64,000 nucleotides of DNA. Origin: Micromonospora fulviviridis (lineage in GTDB: Bacteria; Actinomycetota; Actinomycetes; Mycobacteriales; Micromonosporaceae). The position numbers and the translations under genes are program-made. Positions 16,284 through 26,132 of this stretch are shown in pieces. A model generated the notes under the pieces. That model did no database searches and was not told the origin of the DNA. It saw only the letters and a program-made list of their open reading frames with translations. Location of the stretch: the NCBI RefSeq assembly GCF_014648395.1, contig NZ_BMRA01000006.1, positions 33,069 through 97,068 on the forward strand, read 5' to 3'. The number at the start of each line of letters is the position of its first letter. Position 1 is the first letter of the stretch.

Positions 16284-16853
16284 GTGGCTGTCCAACCGTC
16301 GACGACGAGCAAGATCACCGTGTTCACGGCCGGTCTGACGGCGGCGCACGTCGGGTTACTGGAGCTGCTCGATGACCGCGAGCGGCAGCGCGTCGATCGC
16401 GCCGTGCCTGAGGCGGATCGTGCTCGGTTCCTGCTCGGAGCGGCACTGCTGCGCACCGTCGCCGGCGCGATGCTCGACCTCCCGGCCGAGGCGGTGGCGG
16501 TGGACCGCACGTGCTCGCAGTGCGGCCGCTGGCACGGCCGGCCAAGGCTGCCCGGGACCGCATTGGAGATGTCCGTGTCGCACAGCGGCGCGATAGTGAC
16601 CGTTGCCGTCCTGCCCGGCGGTGGGCGGGTCGGGGTGGACGTCGAGCGGACCGGTGACCGGCCGGTGCGGGAGGTAGTGGCCTGGACAATCGCAGAGGCC
16701 CAGTTCAAAGCCGGTGGCGGACCCGGTCTGACAATCCACCGGCTGCCGCCCCCGGTGGTGCCTCGGCACGTGCTGACCTTGGCCACCAACCGGGCCGCGG
16801 CCACCGTCGAGGTGGTCGACGCGACGACCCTGCTGCCGCCATCTACATCGTGA
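16284..16853 (+). CDS. 4'-phosphopantetheinyl transferase (Sfp type), variant motif
   Basis: This 189-residue protein should attach phosphopantetheine to carrier domains, most obviously Ser503 and Ser507 of the two adjacent fusion proteins. It shows the Sfp-type motifs MSVSHSGAIVTVAV and GRVGVDVERTGDRP; the Asp and Glu of VDVE bind Mg and CoA. The third motif, usually WxxKEA, reads WTIAEAQFKAGG, so the conserved lysine is alanine while the Glu remains. The protein is somewhat short for the family. GTG 16284 starts 6 bases after the iron box with no ribosome site, implying a leaderless, iron-regulated transcript. Activity is likely but the lysine loss leaves some doubt. Confidence 0.8.
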   Translation: MAVQPSTTSKITVFTAGLTAAHVGLLELLDDRERQRVDRAVPEADRARFLLGAALLRTVAGAMLDLPAEAVAVDRTCSQCGRWHGRPRLPGTALEMSVSHSGAIVTVAVLPGGGRVGVDVERTGDRPVREVVAWTIAEAQFKAGGGPGLTIHRLPPPVVPRHVLTLATNRAAATVEVVDATTLLPPSTS

Positions 16854-16935
16854 CTTTCCGACCATGGAGGGGCGCGCGGAACCGTAAGCGAGGCCTCCGC
16901 CGCCAGCGTGCGAGTACTCGCCCTTGCGCGGTGCC

Positions 16936-17240
16936 TCAGGAATCGCCCCTGAGTTGGGCCAGCAGACCGGCTCGGTCGATCTGCATCCAGTACTCCATGA
17001 TCAGCCCGTCCTCGACGTGATAGACGACCGAGTTGATCTGACGGACGGTCCAACCGGTCGGTGCGATGCCATCCACCGGCTGGAGGTGGCGCCCCACCTG
17101 GGCCAGCCGGACATAGGCCCGCGCACCGTCAACCAGGAACTCCTCGATCGTGAGGTCGAACGTGCCCCAGGTGGCGGTCATCTCCTGGACGTGCTCGGCG
17201 TAGCCGTCGGGGGTCCGTTCAACGGTGGCCAGGTCTTCGG
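16936..17240 (-). pseudogene. 5'-truncated SnoaL-like (ester cyclase-type) protein
   Basis: The frame reads LATVERTPDGYAEHVQEMTA and continues through FLVDGARAYVRLAQVG, IAPTGWTVRQINSVVYHVED and a final MEYWMQIDRAGLLAQL, the last two-thirds of a SnoaL-like/NTF2-fold domain. An in-frame stop lies just upstream at about 17241 and the N-terminal 30-40 residues expected for the family are missing. A short form from ATG 17181 could be translated but would lack part of the fold. Confidence 0.55.
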
Positions 17241-17272
17241 ACTACAGCTGGTGGGCGCGTAGTTTGGCGATC

Positions 17273-17731
17273 ATGGCGAGCTGGGAGATTCGGCCGGCTT
17301 CGGCGGCCGATGTCGAGGCGGTGGCCGGGTTGCGGTCCGTGGTGCTGCGGGCGGATCTGGAGCGGCTCGGGCGGTACGACGAGCAGCGGGTGCGGCAGCG
17401 GCTGCGGGACGGGTTCGCGCCGGCGCACACCTGGGTGATCGAGGTGGGCGGCGTGTTCGCCGGCTGCGTGTCGCTGCGGCCGGCCGAGGACGCCCACTGG
17501 CTGGAGCACTTCTACCTGACACCGCACCTACAGGGCGGCGGCATCGGTGCGGCGGTGCTGCGCGGGCTGCTGGAGCAGTGCGACCACGATGGCGCCCGGG
17601 TCCGGCTGAACGTGCTGCGGGGCAGTCCGGCCCGGCGGCTGTACGAGCGGCACGGATTCACGGTCGAGACCGCGGACCCGGTGGACGTGTTCATGGTGCG
17701 CGAACCGGCCTCGACCCTGCGCCACGAATGA
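17273..17731 (+). CDS. GNAT-family N-acetyltransferase
   Basis: The 152-residue protein begins MASWEIRPASAADVEAVAGL and has the GNAT core: WLEHFYLTPHLQGGGIGAAV (acetyl-CoA pyrophosphate loop Q-x-x-G-x-G/A type) and RLYERHGFTVE near the C-terminus. It transfers an acetyl group from acetyl-CoA to an unknown amine. ATG 17273 is preferred to the longer in-frame start at 17225 because the domain starts there. It is followed by a 316-base stretch (17732-18047) in which I see no gene; the promoter of the ABC operon should lie there. Confidence 0.85.
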   Translation: MASWEIRPASAADVEAVAGLRSVVLRADLERLGRYDEQRVRQRLRDGFAPAHTWVIEVGGVFAGCVSLRPAEDAHWLEHFYLTPHLQGGGIGAAVLRGLLEQCDHDGARVRLNVLRGSPARRLYERHGFTVETADPVDVFMVREPASTLRHE

Positions 17732-18047
17732 TCATTCGGCGGGTTCGCGGAGCCACCGGACCAGGTATGCCGGGTAAAAGCAGGCGGAAGCTCGCCGCGT
17801 GCTGTCACACCCTGGCGCGGTCGGCAGGTCATGGCCCAGGGCTCACGCCGATCCCACCGCCGATTCCGCACCGCTGGGCCAGATCCGTCCGCATGCCGCC
17901 CCACTGAGGTCCTAATAGGACGTTTCCATGGATCCCCGTCCGCCCTTTGGGCCCGGTCCTCTTTCGTTCCACGAACGTTCAGACAGCTGACCCTGCCTGC
18001 GTTGAATGCCGTCCCTAGGTTGCCTAAGGCGACGAAAGAAGGGGCTC

Positions 18048-18982
<935 letters not shown>

Positions 18983-18986
<4 letters not shown>

Positions 18987-20338
18987 CCGCGACCCTCGCC
19001 GCCGACCGCGCTGTCGGCGCCCGCCGCGTCTCGGTCACGCGCGGCTACCGCTTCGAGCTGGTCAAGCTGGTCTCGCAGTGGCGCATCCGGCTGCTGGTCC
19101 TCGCCTGCTGGATCGCCCCGGCGCTGTTCGTCGCCGCGGTGAGTCAACAGAGCTCGCTGCCCGTCGACACGCTCTTCGGTCGCTGGATGCACGCCACCGG
19201 GTGGGCTGGACCCCTGGTGACGCTCGGCTTCGCGGGCACCTGGGCCCTCCCACTGCTGACCTCGGTGGTCGTCGGCGACGTGTTCGCCTCCGAGGACCGC
19301 CTCGGCACCTGGCGCCACCTGCTCGTGGCGGTCCGGTCACCTCGCCGGATCTTCGCCGCGAAGGCACTGTCCAGCCTCACTGTCATTCTGCTGCTCGTGG
19401 TCGGGCTGGCCTGCTCCAGCGCGGCCGGCGGGCTCGTGGCGGTCGGCAACCACCCACTGGTCGGCCTCGACGGCCACCTGCTCACGCCGGGTGATGCCGC
19501 CGGGAAGGTCCTGCTCGCCTGGGTCTGCGTACTCGCACCGACCCTGGCCCTCGCCGCTGTCGGACTGCTCGGCTCCGTCGCCCTGGGACGGTCCCCGATG
19601 GGACTCCTGCTGCCCGCGCTCGTCGCGCTGGCCATGCAGCTCGCTCAGATGCTGCCGCTGCCGATGGCCGTGCGCGTCGCGCTGCCCGGCTACGCCTTCA
19701 TCGCCTGGAACGGTCTGTTCACCAGCCCCGCCCAACTCGGCCCGCTCCTGATCGGCGTCGTGGTCAGCCTGGTGTGGGCGGTGACCGCGACGGCGCTGGC
19801 GTACCTACTGTTCCTGCGACGCGACTTCACCAACCTGACCGTTGACGGCTCGGGGCGCCGCGTGGTCACCGTCGGAGCCCTGCCGCTGGCCGGGGTGCTC
19901 GCCGCGACGGTCGGGGTCGTCGCCGTGGCGACCCCGACCACGGGCTCGGGGATCGAGCAGGACAAGGTGCAGCGCTCCGTCGCCACGGCATTCGCCCACC
20001 TCTACCGCATGCAGACCACGCAGCTCCACCGCCCCGACGTCACCGAGGCGCAGCTGAAGGCCACGGCGACGTGCAACAAGGGCGGCGGCAAGCTCGCCGC
20101 TGAAGGACCGGGCAACGACTGGCGCTGCGTCGTCTCCTGGCATCTCCCCGACGTCGAGGCCGCGGGATCGGCCATCTACCAGCTCGACGTCACCCCTGAC
20201 GGGCGGTTCGTGGCCGACGGCGACGGACCGAAGGAAGTGAACGGCTACTTCCTGGTGCGGACCCAGACCGGGGACGCACCGAACCCGCTCTGGCAGTTCG
20301 ACGGCAACGTCGAACTGCTCCACACCACGAAGGGATGA
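18983..20338 (+). CDS. ABC-2-type permease with C-terminal exported domain
   Basis: The first 310 residues or so contain about six hydrophobic segments (for example GPLVTLGFAGTWALPLLTSV, SSLTVILLLVVGLACSSAAG, PLLIGVVVSLVWAVTATALA) typical of an ABC-2 permease. After the last helix (GALPLAGVLAATVGVVAVAT) comes a soluble tail of about 135 residues with two cysteines (TATCNKGGGKL, DWRCVVSWHLPDVEA) that would lie outside the cell. This tail is not part of standard ABC-2 permeases and could bind the substrate or the neighbouring secreted phosphoesterase. ATGA overlap with the ATPase; 4 bases to the next gene. Confidence 0.82.
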
Positions 20339-20342
20339 CTCC

Positions 20343-23099
20343 ATGCAGGTAACACGCCGCCGTCGGCGTGTCGAGAAGGGCGAACCGGGCCTTCTCCGTC
20401 GACGCATCGGCCGCCGGCTACCCCTCGTCACGGCAGGCACCACCGCTGTCGTCGTCGCCGCCGGCACCGGCATCAGTTTCGCCCAGACGCACCAGTTCGG
20501 CACCGACCAGGTCGGCCAGGTGACCGACAAGGGCCTGGTCGTGTCCGACGACCAGTACATCAACCCGATCGGCGAGCGCCTCGTCGTCAACAACGGTAAG
20601 ATCATGTCGTCGTCGGTCAGCCCGGACGGCACCCACCTGGCGGCCTCGGTCACCGACGGCGGGATGGCGCTGGCCGTTGTGGACTTGAAGAGCTGGAAGG
20701 TGCAGCAGCTCGTCGGCAACAACGCCGCGGCGAACCTGCGCATCAGCGGCAACGACGTGGGCCAGGAAGGCCCCACGTACTCGCCCGACGGCTCCCGGCT
20801 GTGGTTGGGCCAGGCCGACGGCTACCGCACGTTCACCGTGAACCCGGACGGCACCCTCGCCAACCCGACGTTCATCCGGATCCCCCAGGACGGGCCCAAG
20901 CGTGCGCTGGCGAGCGAGGCCGTGTTCTCGCCCGACGGCGCCACCGTGTACTCCGCCGTCAACGGACAGAACCGGGTGGTCGCCATCGACGCGGCGACCG
21001 GTGCCATCCAGCGGAGCTGGGCCGTGGGCAACGCCCCGCGTGACATGATCATGGTGGGCGGCAAGCTCTACGTCACCAACGAGGGCGGGCGTCCCGCGAA
21101 GCCCGGCGAGCCCACGATCAACTCCTACAACACGCAGGTGCCGGCCGACCAGGTGACCGCCTCCACCACCACCGGCACCGTCAGCGTCATCGACCCGGCG
21201 GACCCGGCGGCTGCCGTCGCCAGCATCGACGTCGGTCTGCACCCGACCGCCCTGTACGCCGGGAACGGGGCGCTGTTCGTCACCAACACCAACAGCGACG
21301 ACGTGTCGGTCATCGACACCGCGAGCAACAAGGTCGTGCAGACCATCGCCACCCAGCCGTGGCCGGAGGCGACGGTGGGCTACCAGCCCAACGCCGTCAC
21401 GCTCACCGACGACGGCCACCTGCTGGTGACGCTCGGCCGCGCCAACGCCGTCGCCGTCTACCGGTACAAGACCCCGCTGGAGCCGGTCAGCTACGTCGGC
21501 CTGCTCCCGACCGATTACTTCCCCGCGGAGATCACCACCGTCGGCACCGACGTGCTGGTCTCCAACACCCGTGGCATCGACGCCCGCCGCCCGAACAATC
21601 CCGCAGGCCACGGCACGCACGACACGACGTCGAGCCTGCAGCGGTTCACGCTGCCCAGTGACAAGGTCATCAAGTCCGAGACCGGCAAGGTCTTCAGCCA
21701 GAACGGCTGGACCGGCGGCTCGGTCAGGCTGGCCGAGGGCAGCAAGGCGAAGCCCGTGCCGGTCCCGCAGCGGCTCGGCGATCCCTCGACGATCAAGCAC
21801 GTCTTCCTGATCGTCAAGGAGAACCGGACCTACGACCAGGTGTTCGGTGACGACCCGCGGGGCAACGGCGACCCGTCGCTCGCGCAGTTCGGCGAGAACG
21901 TGACGCCCAACCAGCACGCGATGGCTCAGCAGTTCGGGCTGTACGACAACACCTACGACATCGGCACGAACTCGGCCGAGGGGCACAACTGGCTGATGCA
22001 GGCCGACAACCCGGAGTACACCGAATCCACGGCGGGTGAGTACATCCGCAGCTACGACACCGAGGACGACGCCCTCGGCCACCAGCGCACCGGCTTCATC
22101 TGGACCGGCGCGCAGGCGGCCGGCAAGACCGTCCGCAACTTCGGCGAATTCCACCAGTTCCTCAGCAAGCCGACCGGCGCCAGCTGGCAGAACCTGTACT
22201 GCGACACCAAGAACATGGCCGCGACCGGGCAGGACACCGCCTACCGCATGGTCTCGTCCTCGCCGATCCCGTCGCTCAACAGCGTGTCGGTGCCCAGCTT
22301 CCCGAAGTACGACACCAGCGTCCCGGACATCTACCGGTACGAAATCTGGAAGCGTGACTTCGAGAAGAACGGGCCGGCGAACCTCAACATGTTCTGGCTC
22401 TCCAGCGACCACACCGGCGGCCCGCCGAACGCGCCCGCTCAGGTCGCGGACAACGACCTCGCCGTCGGCAAGATCGTCGACAAGATCTCGCACAGCCCCT
22501 ACTGGAAGGACTCCGCGATCTTCGTGGTCGAGGACGACTCCCAGGCCGGCCTCGACCACGTCGACGGCCACCGCGCCCCCATCCAGATCATCAGCCCCTG
22601 GGCCCAGCGCGGCGTCGTCGACAGCCACTACTACACCCAGATCACGATGATCCGGACCATCGAGCAGATCCTCGGGATCCACCCCATGAACCAGAAGGAC
22701 AGCGCAGCCAGCCCCATGCGCCAGGCGTTCACCAAGAAGCCGAACTTCACGCCGTTCACCGCGCTGCCCAACCGGACCTCGCTGACCGCCGGCCTCGCCA
22801 CCCCGCCCGCCTGCGGCGTGGACACCCCCGCGCCGCAGAACCCCCTCGCGGCGTCCGTGCCGTCGGCGACGGTGCCCGCGGACAAGCAGCAACTGGCGGC
22901 GCAATGGGACGAGTGGAAGTCGCACCAGCGGCTGACCGGGCCCGACGCCAAGCCGGACTACGCCAACCCCGCGCAGATGAACCACTTCACCTGGTACCAG
23001 GCGCACGAATGGAAGAAGCCGTACCCGGGCGAGGACAAGATCTTCGCTCCGGAGGACGTGCCGGGCGCCTACATCCCGTCGCCCGAGTCCGACGGCTGA
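20343..23099 (+). CDS. Secreted YVTN beta-propeller / phosphoesterase fusion
   Basis: The 918-residue protein has a basic N-terminus and one hydrophobic segment (LPLVTAGTTAVVVAAGTGI) acting as signal or anchor. Residues about 70-430 are a beta-propeller with YVTN-like blades (MSSSVSPDGTHLAASV, AVFSPDGATVYSAVNGQNRV, GALFVTNTNSDDVSVIDTAS). Residues about 480-800 are a phosphoesterase domain of the phospholipase C/acid phosphatase type, with KHVFLIVKENRTYDQVFGD, FWLSSDHTGG and VVEDDSQAGLDHVDGHRAP supplying metal ligands. Similar fusions are annotated as bifunctional YncE/alkaline-phosphatase-family proteins. The substrate is unknown. It follows the ABC permease by 4 bases and ends at a strong hairpin, so it is the last gene of the operon. 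Confidence 0.85.
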   Translation: MQVTRRRRRVEKGEPGLLRRRIGRRLPLVTAGTTAVVVAAGTGISFAQTHQFGTDQVGQVTDKGLVVSDDQYINPIGERLVVNNGKIMSSSVSPDGTHLAASVTDGGMALAVVDLKSWKVQQLVGNNAAANLRISGNDVGQEGPTYSPDGSRLWLGQADGYRTFTVNPDGTLANPTFIRIPQDGPKRALASEAVFSPDGATVYSAVNGQNRVVAIDAATGAIQRSWAVGNAPRDMIMVGGKLYVTNEGGRPAKPGEPTINSYNTQVPADQVTASTTTGTVSVIDPADPAAAVASIDVGLHPTALYAGNGALFVTNTNSDDVSVIDTASNKVVQTIATQPWPEATVGYQPNAVTLTDDGHLLVTLGRANAVAVYRYKTPLEPVSYVGLLPTDYFPAEITTVGTDVLVSNTRGIDARRPNNPAGHGTHDTTSSLQRFTLPSDKVIKSETGKVFSQNGWTGGSVRLAEGSKAKPVPVPQRLGDPSTIKHVFLIVKENRTYDQVFGDDPRGNGDPSLAQFGENVTPNQHAMAQQFGLYDNTYDIGTNSAEGHNWLMQADNPEYTESTAGEYIRSYDTEDDALGHQRTGFIWTGAQAAGKTVRNFGEFHQFLSKPTGASWQNLYCDTKNMAATGQDTAYRMVSSSPIPSLNSVSVPSFPKYDTSVPDIYRYEIWKRDFEKNGPANLNMFWLSSDHTGGPPNAPAQVADNDLAVGKIVDKISHSPYWKDSAIFVVEDDSQAGLDHVDGHRAPIQIISPWAQRGVVDSHYYTQITMIRTIEQILGIHPMNQKDSAASPMRQAFTKKPNFTPFTALPNRTSLTAGLATPPACGVDTPAPQNPLAASVPSATVPADKQQLAAQWDEWKSHQRLTGPDAKPDYANPAQMNHFTWYQAHEWKKPYPGEDKIFAPEDVPGAYIPSPESDG

Positions 23100-23121
23100 C
23101 GCGGCTAGTTCGCGTCACCGG

Positions 23122-23154
23122 GCCCCTGGCCGGCGTCATCGCCCGGCCAGGGGC
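23122..23154 (+). terminator. Intrinsic hairpin terminator after the phosphoesterase
   Basis: A perfect 12-base stem (GCCCCTGGCCGG at 23122-23133 with 23143-23154) encloses a 9-base loop, 23 bases after the stop codon. No T-run follows. Confidence 0.7.
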
Positions 23155-23358
23155 TCCGCCTATCCCGGGACGCAGCACAGGGGCAGGGCGGCGAAGAGAA
23201 TCCGGCGGACGGTGCTACGCCCGGAGCCCGCCGCGCCGATGCGTCAGTGCGGGAGAGGCGTGGGTGTTCCGCTGCACAGGTTGGCTGTTCAACTGCTGGC
23301 TGTCCGGCGCGCGGTCGCCGGTGTCCCGACGGTTCCACCAGGGGCCTAGACCGTCGGT

Positions 23359-23715
23359 GTGCCTCGAAAACTGTCTGCTCCCGCCGCGGCCGCGTCCATC
23401 CCGGCGGCCAGCCTCGTCCTTCCCACACCGGCCCAGGCCGCCCCGCTCGGCGGGTTCCGGCTCTCGGCGACCAACGGGACGGTCGACGCCTCCCCGATCT
23501 TCACCAGCGCGAGCACCTCGGCGCCCTGCCCGGCCGGCTTCGGGCGTAACGCCCAACTGCGAGAGGGGCCGCCCGGAGGGCCGTACAGCAACCTGGCCCG
23601 CCCGATGACCGACGGCGGGTACGACCAGCGGGCGGTCACGGCGCCGCGCTGGTCGGCGGGGGTGTGGCGCCGCGGTGGACTGCGCGGCGGCGCGCCCCCG
23701 CGGAGCATTGGCTGA
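23359..23715 (+). pseudogene. N-terminal fragment of a secreted protein
   Basis: From GTG 23359 the frame encodes a signal peptide (LSAPAAAASIPAASLVLPTP, cleavage near AQA) and the start of a mature domain: LGGFRLSATNGTVDASPIF, STSAPCPAGFG, GPPGGPYSNLARPMTDGGYD. These resemble actinobacterial wall-associated secreted proteins, which continue for hundreds of residues. After about residue 95 the sequence turns into low-complexity Arg/Gly and stops, so the gene is broken by deletion or frameshift. No anchor motif remains. Confidence 0.55.
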
Positions 23716-23810
23716 GCCGGACCGGCGGCTGACGCGGACGCCGCGCCGAGCCCGCCCGCAGGCCACGACGATCGTTCCGGCTGCGAAGGATCACTGTCGC
23801 CGAGCTCGAC

Positions 23811-24210
23811 TCACCCGCAGCGATGACCAGGCTGGTGGTGGGGCGCGGTGAGTAGGTAGGCGCCGCAGGAATCCCAGTCGACCCGCCAGCCGACCGCGAG
23901 CGCCTGCTGCAGCACGCCGCCGACGGCGCGCTGCCAGGCACTGGCCGCGGCCGGGTCGTCCCGTGCCATCCTCAGTGGTGAACGGACTGGCCGCCCGGCT
24001 TATCCCCGATCCGACACACCGTCGCCCGCCTTGGGGAAGGGCAGGGACTGCTCGTGCGTACTGCGAGCCAGGGGGTTGCATCATGAAGTCTTCGACCAGG
24101 GCGCGCTCGTAGGCGGCGACGACGTCGTCGGTCTGGTACGTGGTGGCGTAGGCGTCGAACTTCGGCGGAATGGCGGTGGCGATCGAGACGCTGGCAGTGG
24201 TGACCGGCGA
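23811..24210 (-). pseudogene. Decayed hypothetical gene in two frames
   Basis: The minus strand near 24100-24210 reads ATAIPPKFDAYATTYQTDDV in one frame. A second frame (23811-23969, ATG start) reads WQRAVGGVLQQALAVGWRVD then WDSCGAYLLTAPHH. Both look like genuine protein sequence, and IPPxFDAYAT is a motif I associate with actinobacterial conserved hypotheticals. They are not in frame with each other and the start of the first part is missing. The function is unknown. Confidence 0.4.
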
Positions 24211-24224
24211 TCCAATCCACGTCG

Positions 24225-24560
24225 ATGGCAGCGCTGATGCGCCAACTCCGTCGGTACACCACCGCTTGTTGGGGCTGCCCGGAGGTCGGCTTCGGCGTCG
24301 ACACCGGCATGGCCTGCTACGTCGACGCCGACTCCGCCGACCAGCTGGTAGACGTCTGGCGCACGCTCGACGGCCTGGTCGAGCCGCGCTACCGCACAAC
24401 CGATTCGGAGGACATGGTCGCCTGGTCCAGCGGCTGGGGCGACGGCGCTTACCCCACGTGGATCGGCTACGACACCTCCTGTGCCGTGACCTGTTTCATC
24501 GCCGACATGCTGCTATTTCCCATCAACTCGGAAGACGAGAACGACGAGGACGAGGATTGA
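24225..24560 (+). CDS. DUF4241-like protein, probably 5'-truncated
   Basis: The 111-residue product has VGFGVDTGMACYVDADSADQ, AWSSGWGDGAYPTWIGYD and a C-terminal VTCFIADMLLFPINSEDEND. These are the last parts of DUF4241-type proteins, which are often found among immunity-like genes. The first 15 residues do not fit the family and about 80 N-terminal residues are missing, so it may be a remnant that still reads through. A fuller relative of the same type lies at 31044-32069. Confidence 0.5.
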   Translation: MAALMRQLRRYTTACWGCPEVGFGVDTGMACYVDADSADQLVDVWRTLDGLVEPRYRTTDSEDMVAWSSGWGDGAYPTWIGYDTSCAVTCFIADMLLFPINSEDENDEDED

Positions 24561-24978
24561 CGATTACGCCGCACCCGAATCTCGGCTTGTGAGTGCACGG
24601 GGTCGGATCGATCCGTGCGCCAGTTGGCTACAGAGGTGGACGGGCGTTTGGGTTGTGCCCATCCATGAGGAGTGCCCGTGTGGCTCCCGGCACCGGGTGG
24701 ACTCGTTGACAGCCCGGGGCCCACCCGGCCAGGTAGGGGTGATTATCAGCCGATCGGGATGGCGCCGAAAACGCGCAGCCCGGGTTGGGGATCGGTTCCT
24801 GTCGATCCACCGACACCTACCCCATGCCTGCCGTGGCGGGTCCGAATGGATGGGCACGTCGTTCTCTTGATGACGGGAGGCCCCGATGGTGGGGCGGCGG
24901 GCGCGGTCGGATCCTGACGAGCCGGACATGCACGCCAACCCGCCCCGACGATGGACTCAGACACGCAGGGCGGGCTGG
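24561..24978. other. No gene recognised
   Basis: No frame on either strand in this stretch shows actinobacterial codon bias together with recognisable protein motifs, and no hairpin or repeat stands out. Confidence 0.5.
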
Positions 24979-25392
24979 TCAGGCGGCGAGGCGGCGCGCG
25001 ACAGCGGGGATCACGATCGCGGCCGCGACCAGGTGGGTGAGCATCAGCAGCACCTTGGTGGCCGCCCCGGCGTCGGCGATCACGTCCGGCACCAGCGACA
25101 GAACCGTCAGCACCACCGTCGTGCGGACGAACGTCCGCCGCGGACGCCGGGCGAAACGGAACAGCAGCGCGGCGATGACGACGCCGAGCAGCGAGAAAGC
25201 AGCGGTCAGCACGCCGAACCCCGCCACCGGAATCGGGGCACCGCCCATATCGAGGCTGACCCCTGCCGCGTGGCCGGCGGCGGCGACGGCCATGGTGGCG
25301 GCGCTCGCGGCAACCGCGGCGATGACACCGGTCCGGATCATCACACCGAAGGTCGAAGTGGTGGCGTGGGTCGTATTCACAGTGGTGGTCAT
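24979..25392 (-). CDS. DUF6069-like four-helix membrane protein
   Basis: This 137-residue protein has four hydrophobic segments (MIRTGVIAAVAASAATMAVA, VAGFGVLTAAFSLLGVVIAA, FVRTTVVLTVLSLVPDVIAD, TKVLLMLTHLVAAAIVIPAV) with VSLDMGGAPIP in the first loop. This layout matches small DUF6069 family membrane proteins of actinomycetes, whose function is unknown. ATG 25392 has GGAGG about 6 bases upstream, deciding it over the longer form from 25506. Confidence 0.75.
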   Translation of the reverse strand: MTTTVNTTHATTSTFGVMIRTGVIAAVAASAATMAVAAAGHAAGVSLDMGGAPIPVAGFGVLTAAFSLLGVVIAALLFRFARRPRRTFVRTTVVLTVLSLVPDVIADAGAATKVLLMLTHLVAAAIVIPAVARRLAA

Positions 25393-25539
25393 CGTGCCCT
25401 CCAGTGGGTGTATGGACCGGCTCGGTACCGGGCTCTCACCAGGACGACGAAGAGGACCAACCCCAATCGACAAGCGCGCCCAAATCTTTTCGAAGACATT
25501 CGCCACCGGTATACGGCGAGGCAGTCCCGGGCGCGCTGC

Positions 25540-25804
25540 ACGACGCGTTCGGGGCCGGGATCAGCCAGCGGCAGAACCAGAGCATCCGCTTCGACGCAGG
25601 GGGTTCTGTTCGGCGATCAGCGATGGCGAGGGCCCGCTGCACCAGCTGGGCGGTTACGCCTGGCCGGTGCAGGGCGACGTCGAGTACGAGGTCGCGCAGG
25701 CGGCACTGGGCTTCTTCGCCCACCTGCACAACGAGCGGTTCGGCGGCTACCCGGACACCAGCTCGCGCACCCCGCGAGTCGGGTCGCAATCCAGGGGGTG
25801 GTGA
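25540..25804 (+). pseudogene. Fragment of a YwqG/DUF1963-like gene
   Basis: In one frame the sequence reads GEGPLHQLGGYAWPVQGDVE and continues EVAQAALGFFAHLHNERFGG. This is the central HQxGG...PVQ motif of YwqG-like (DUF1963) proteins, frequent in bacterial immunity-type loci. The preceding part (GAGISQRQNQSIRFDAG) sits in another frame and the C-terminal half is absent, so the gene is broken. Confidence 0.5.
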
Positions 25805-26132
25805 CGAGCGTTTTTGCCCGGCCGGGGCATCGGACGGGCTGCAGTTTTGGCTGACCAGGAGGTGGCTGCGGTCGCCTCGGTGAGCCGGTTGGCCGACGCC
25901 GGGGGAGCGGGCCGGGAGCTTCGGGATGCGGTGAGCCGACGCGCGCGTGCGCGTTGCAGGGGAAAGCTCTGCGTCCCGTGTCCGGCGCCCATACGGGCGC
26001 GGGTCCTGCGCGACCGTGCCAGCCGATCAGGTGCCGCCGGTCCCGCAGCCGGAGATTGGGGAGCAAGTTGGGTCGCCAAGCCCGTGGCCTGCCGGAGCTC
26101 GACAATTCCCAAGCTGACAGTCGGTGCGAACT
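25805..26132. other. No gene recognised
   Basis: Both strands contain only arginine- and proline-rich open frames without recognisable motifs. I see no convincing gene, repeat or hairpin. Confidence 0.5.

Noticed and set aside
7357..16853. Classical NRPS siderophore cluster
   Set aside because: There are adenylation and carrier domains but no condensation or thioesterase domain, no hydroxylase or salicylate/DHB genes and no siderophore-type FecCD permease.
20418..23006. Open frame of about 860 codons antisense to the propeller–phosphoesterase gene
   Set aside because: Val/Arg/Asp-rich low-complexity product without domains. The plus strand encodes recognisable motifs throughout.
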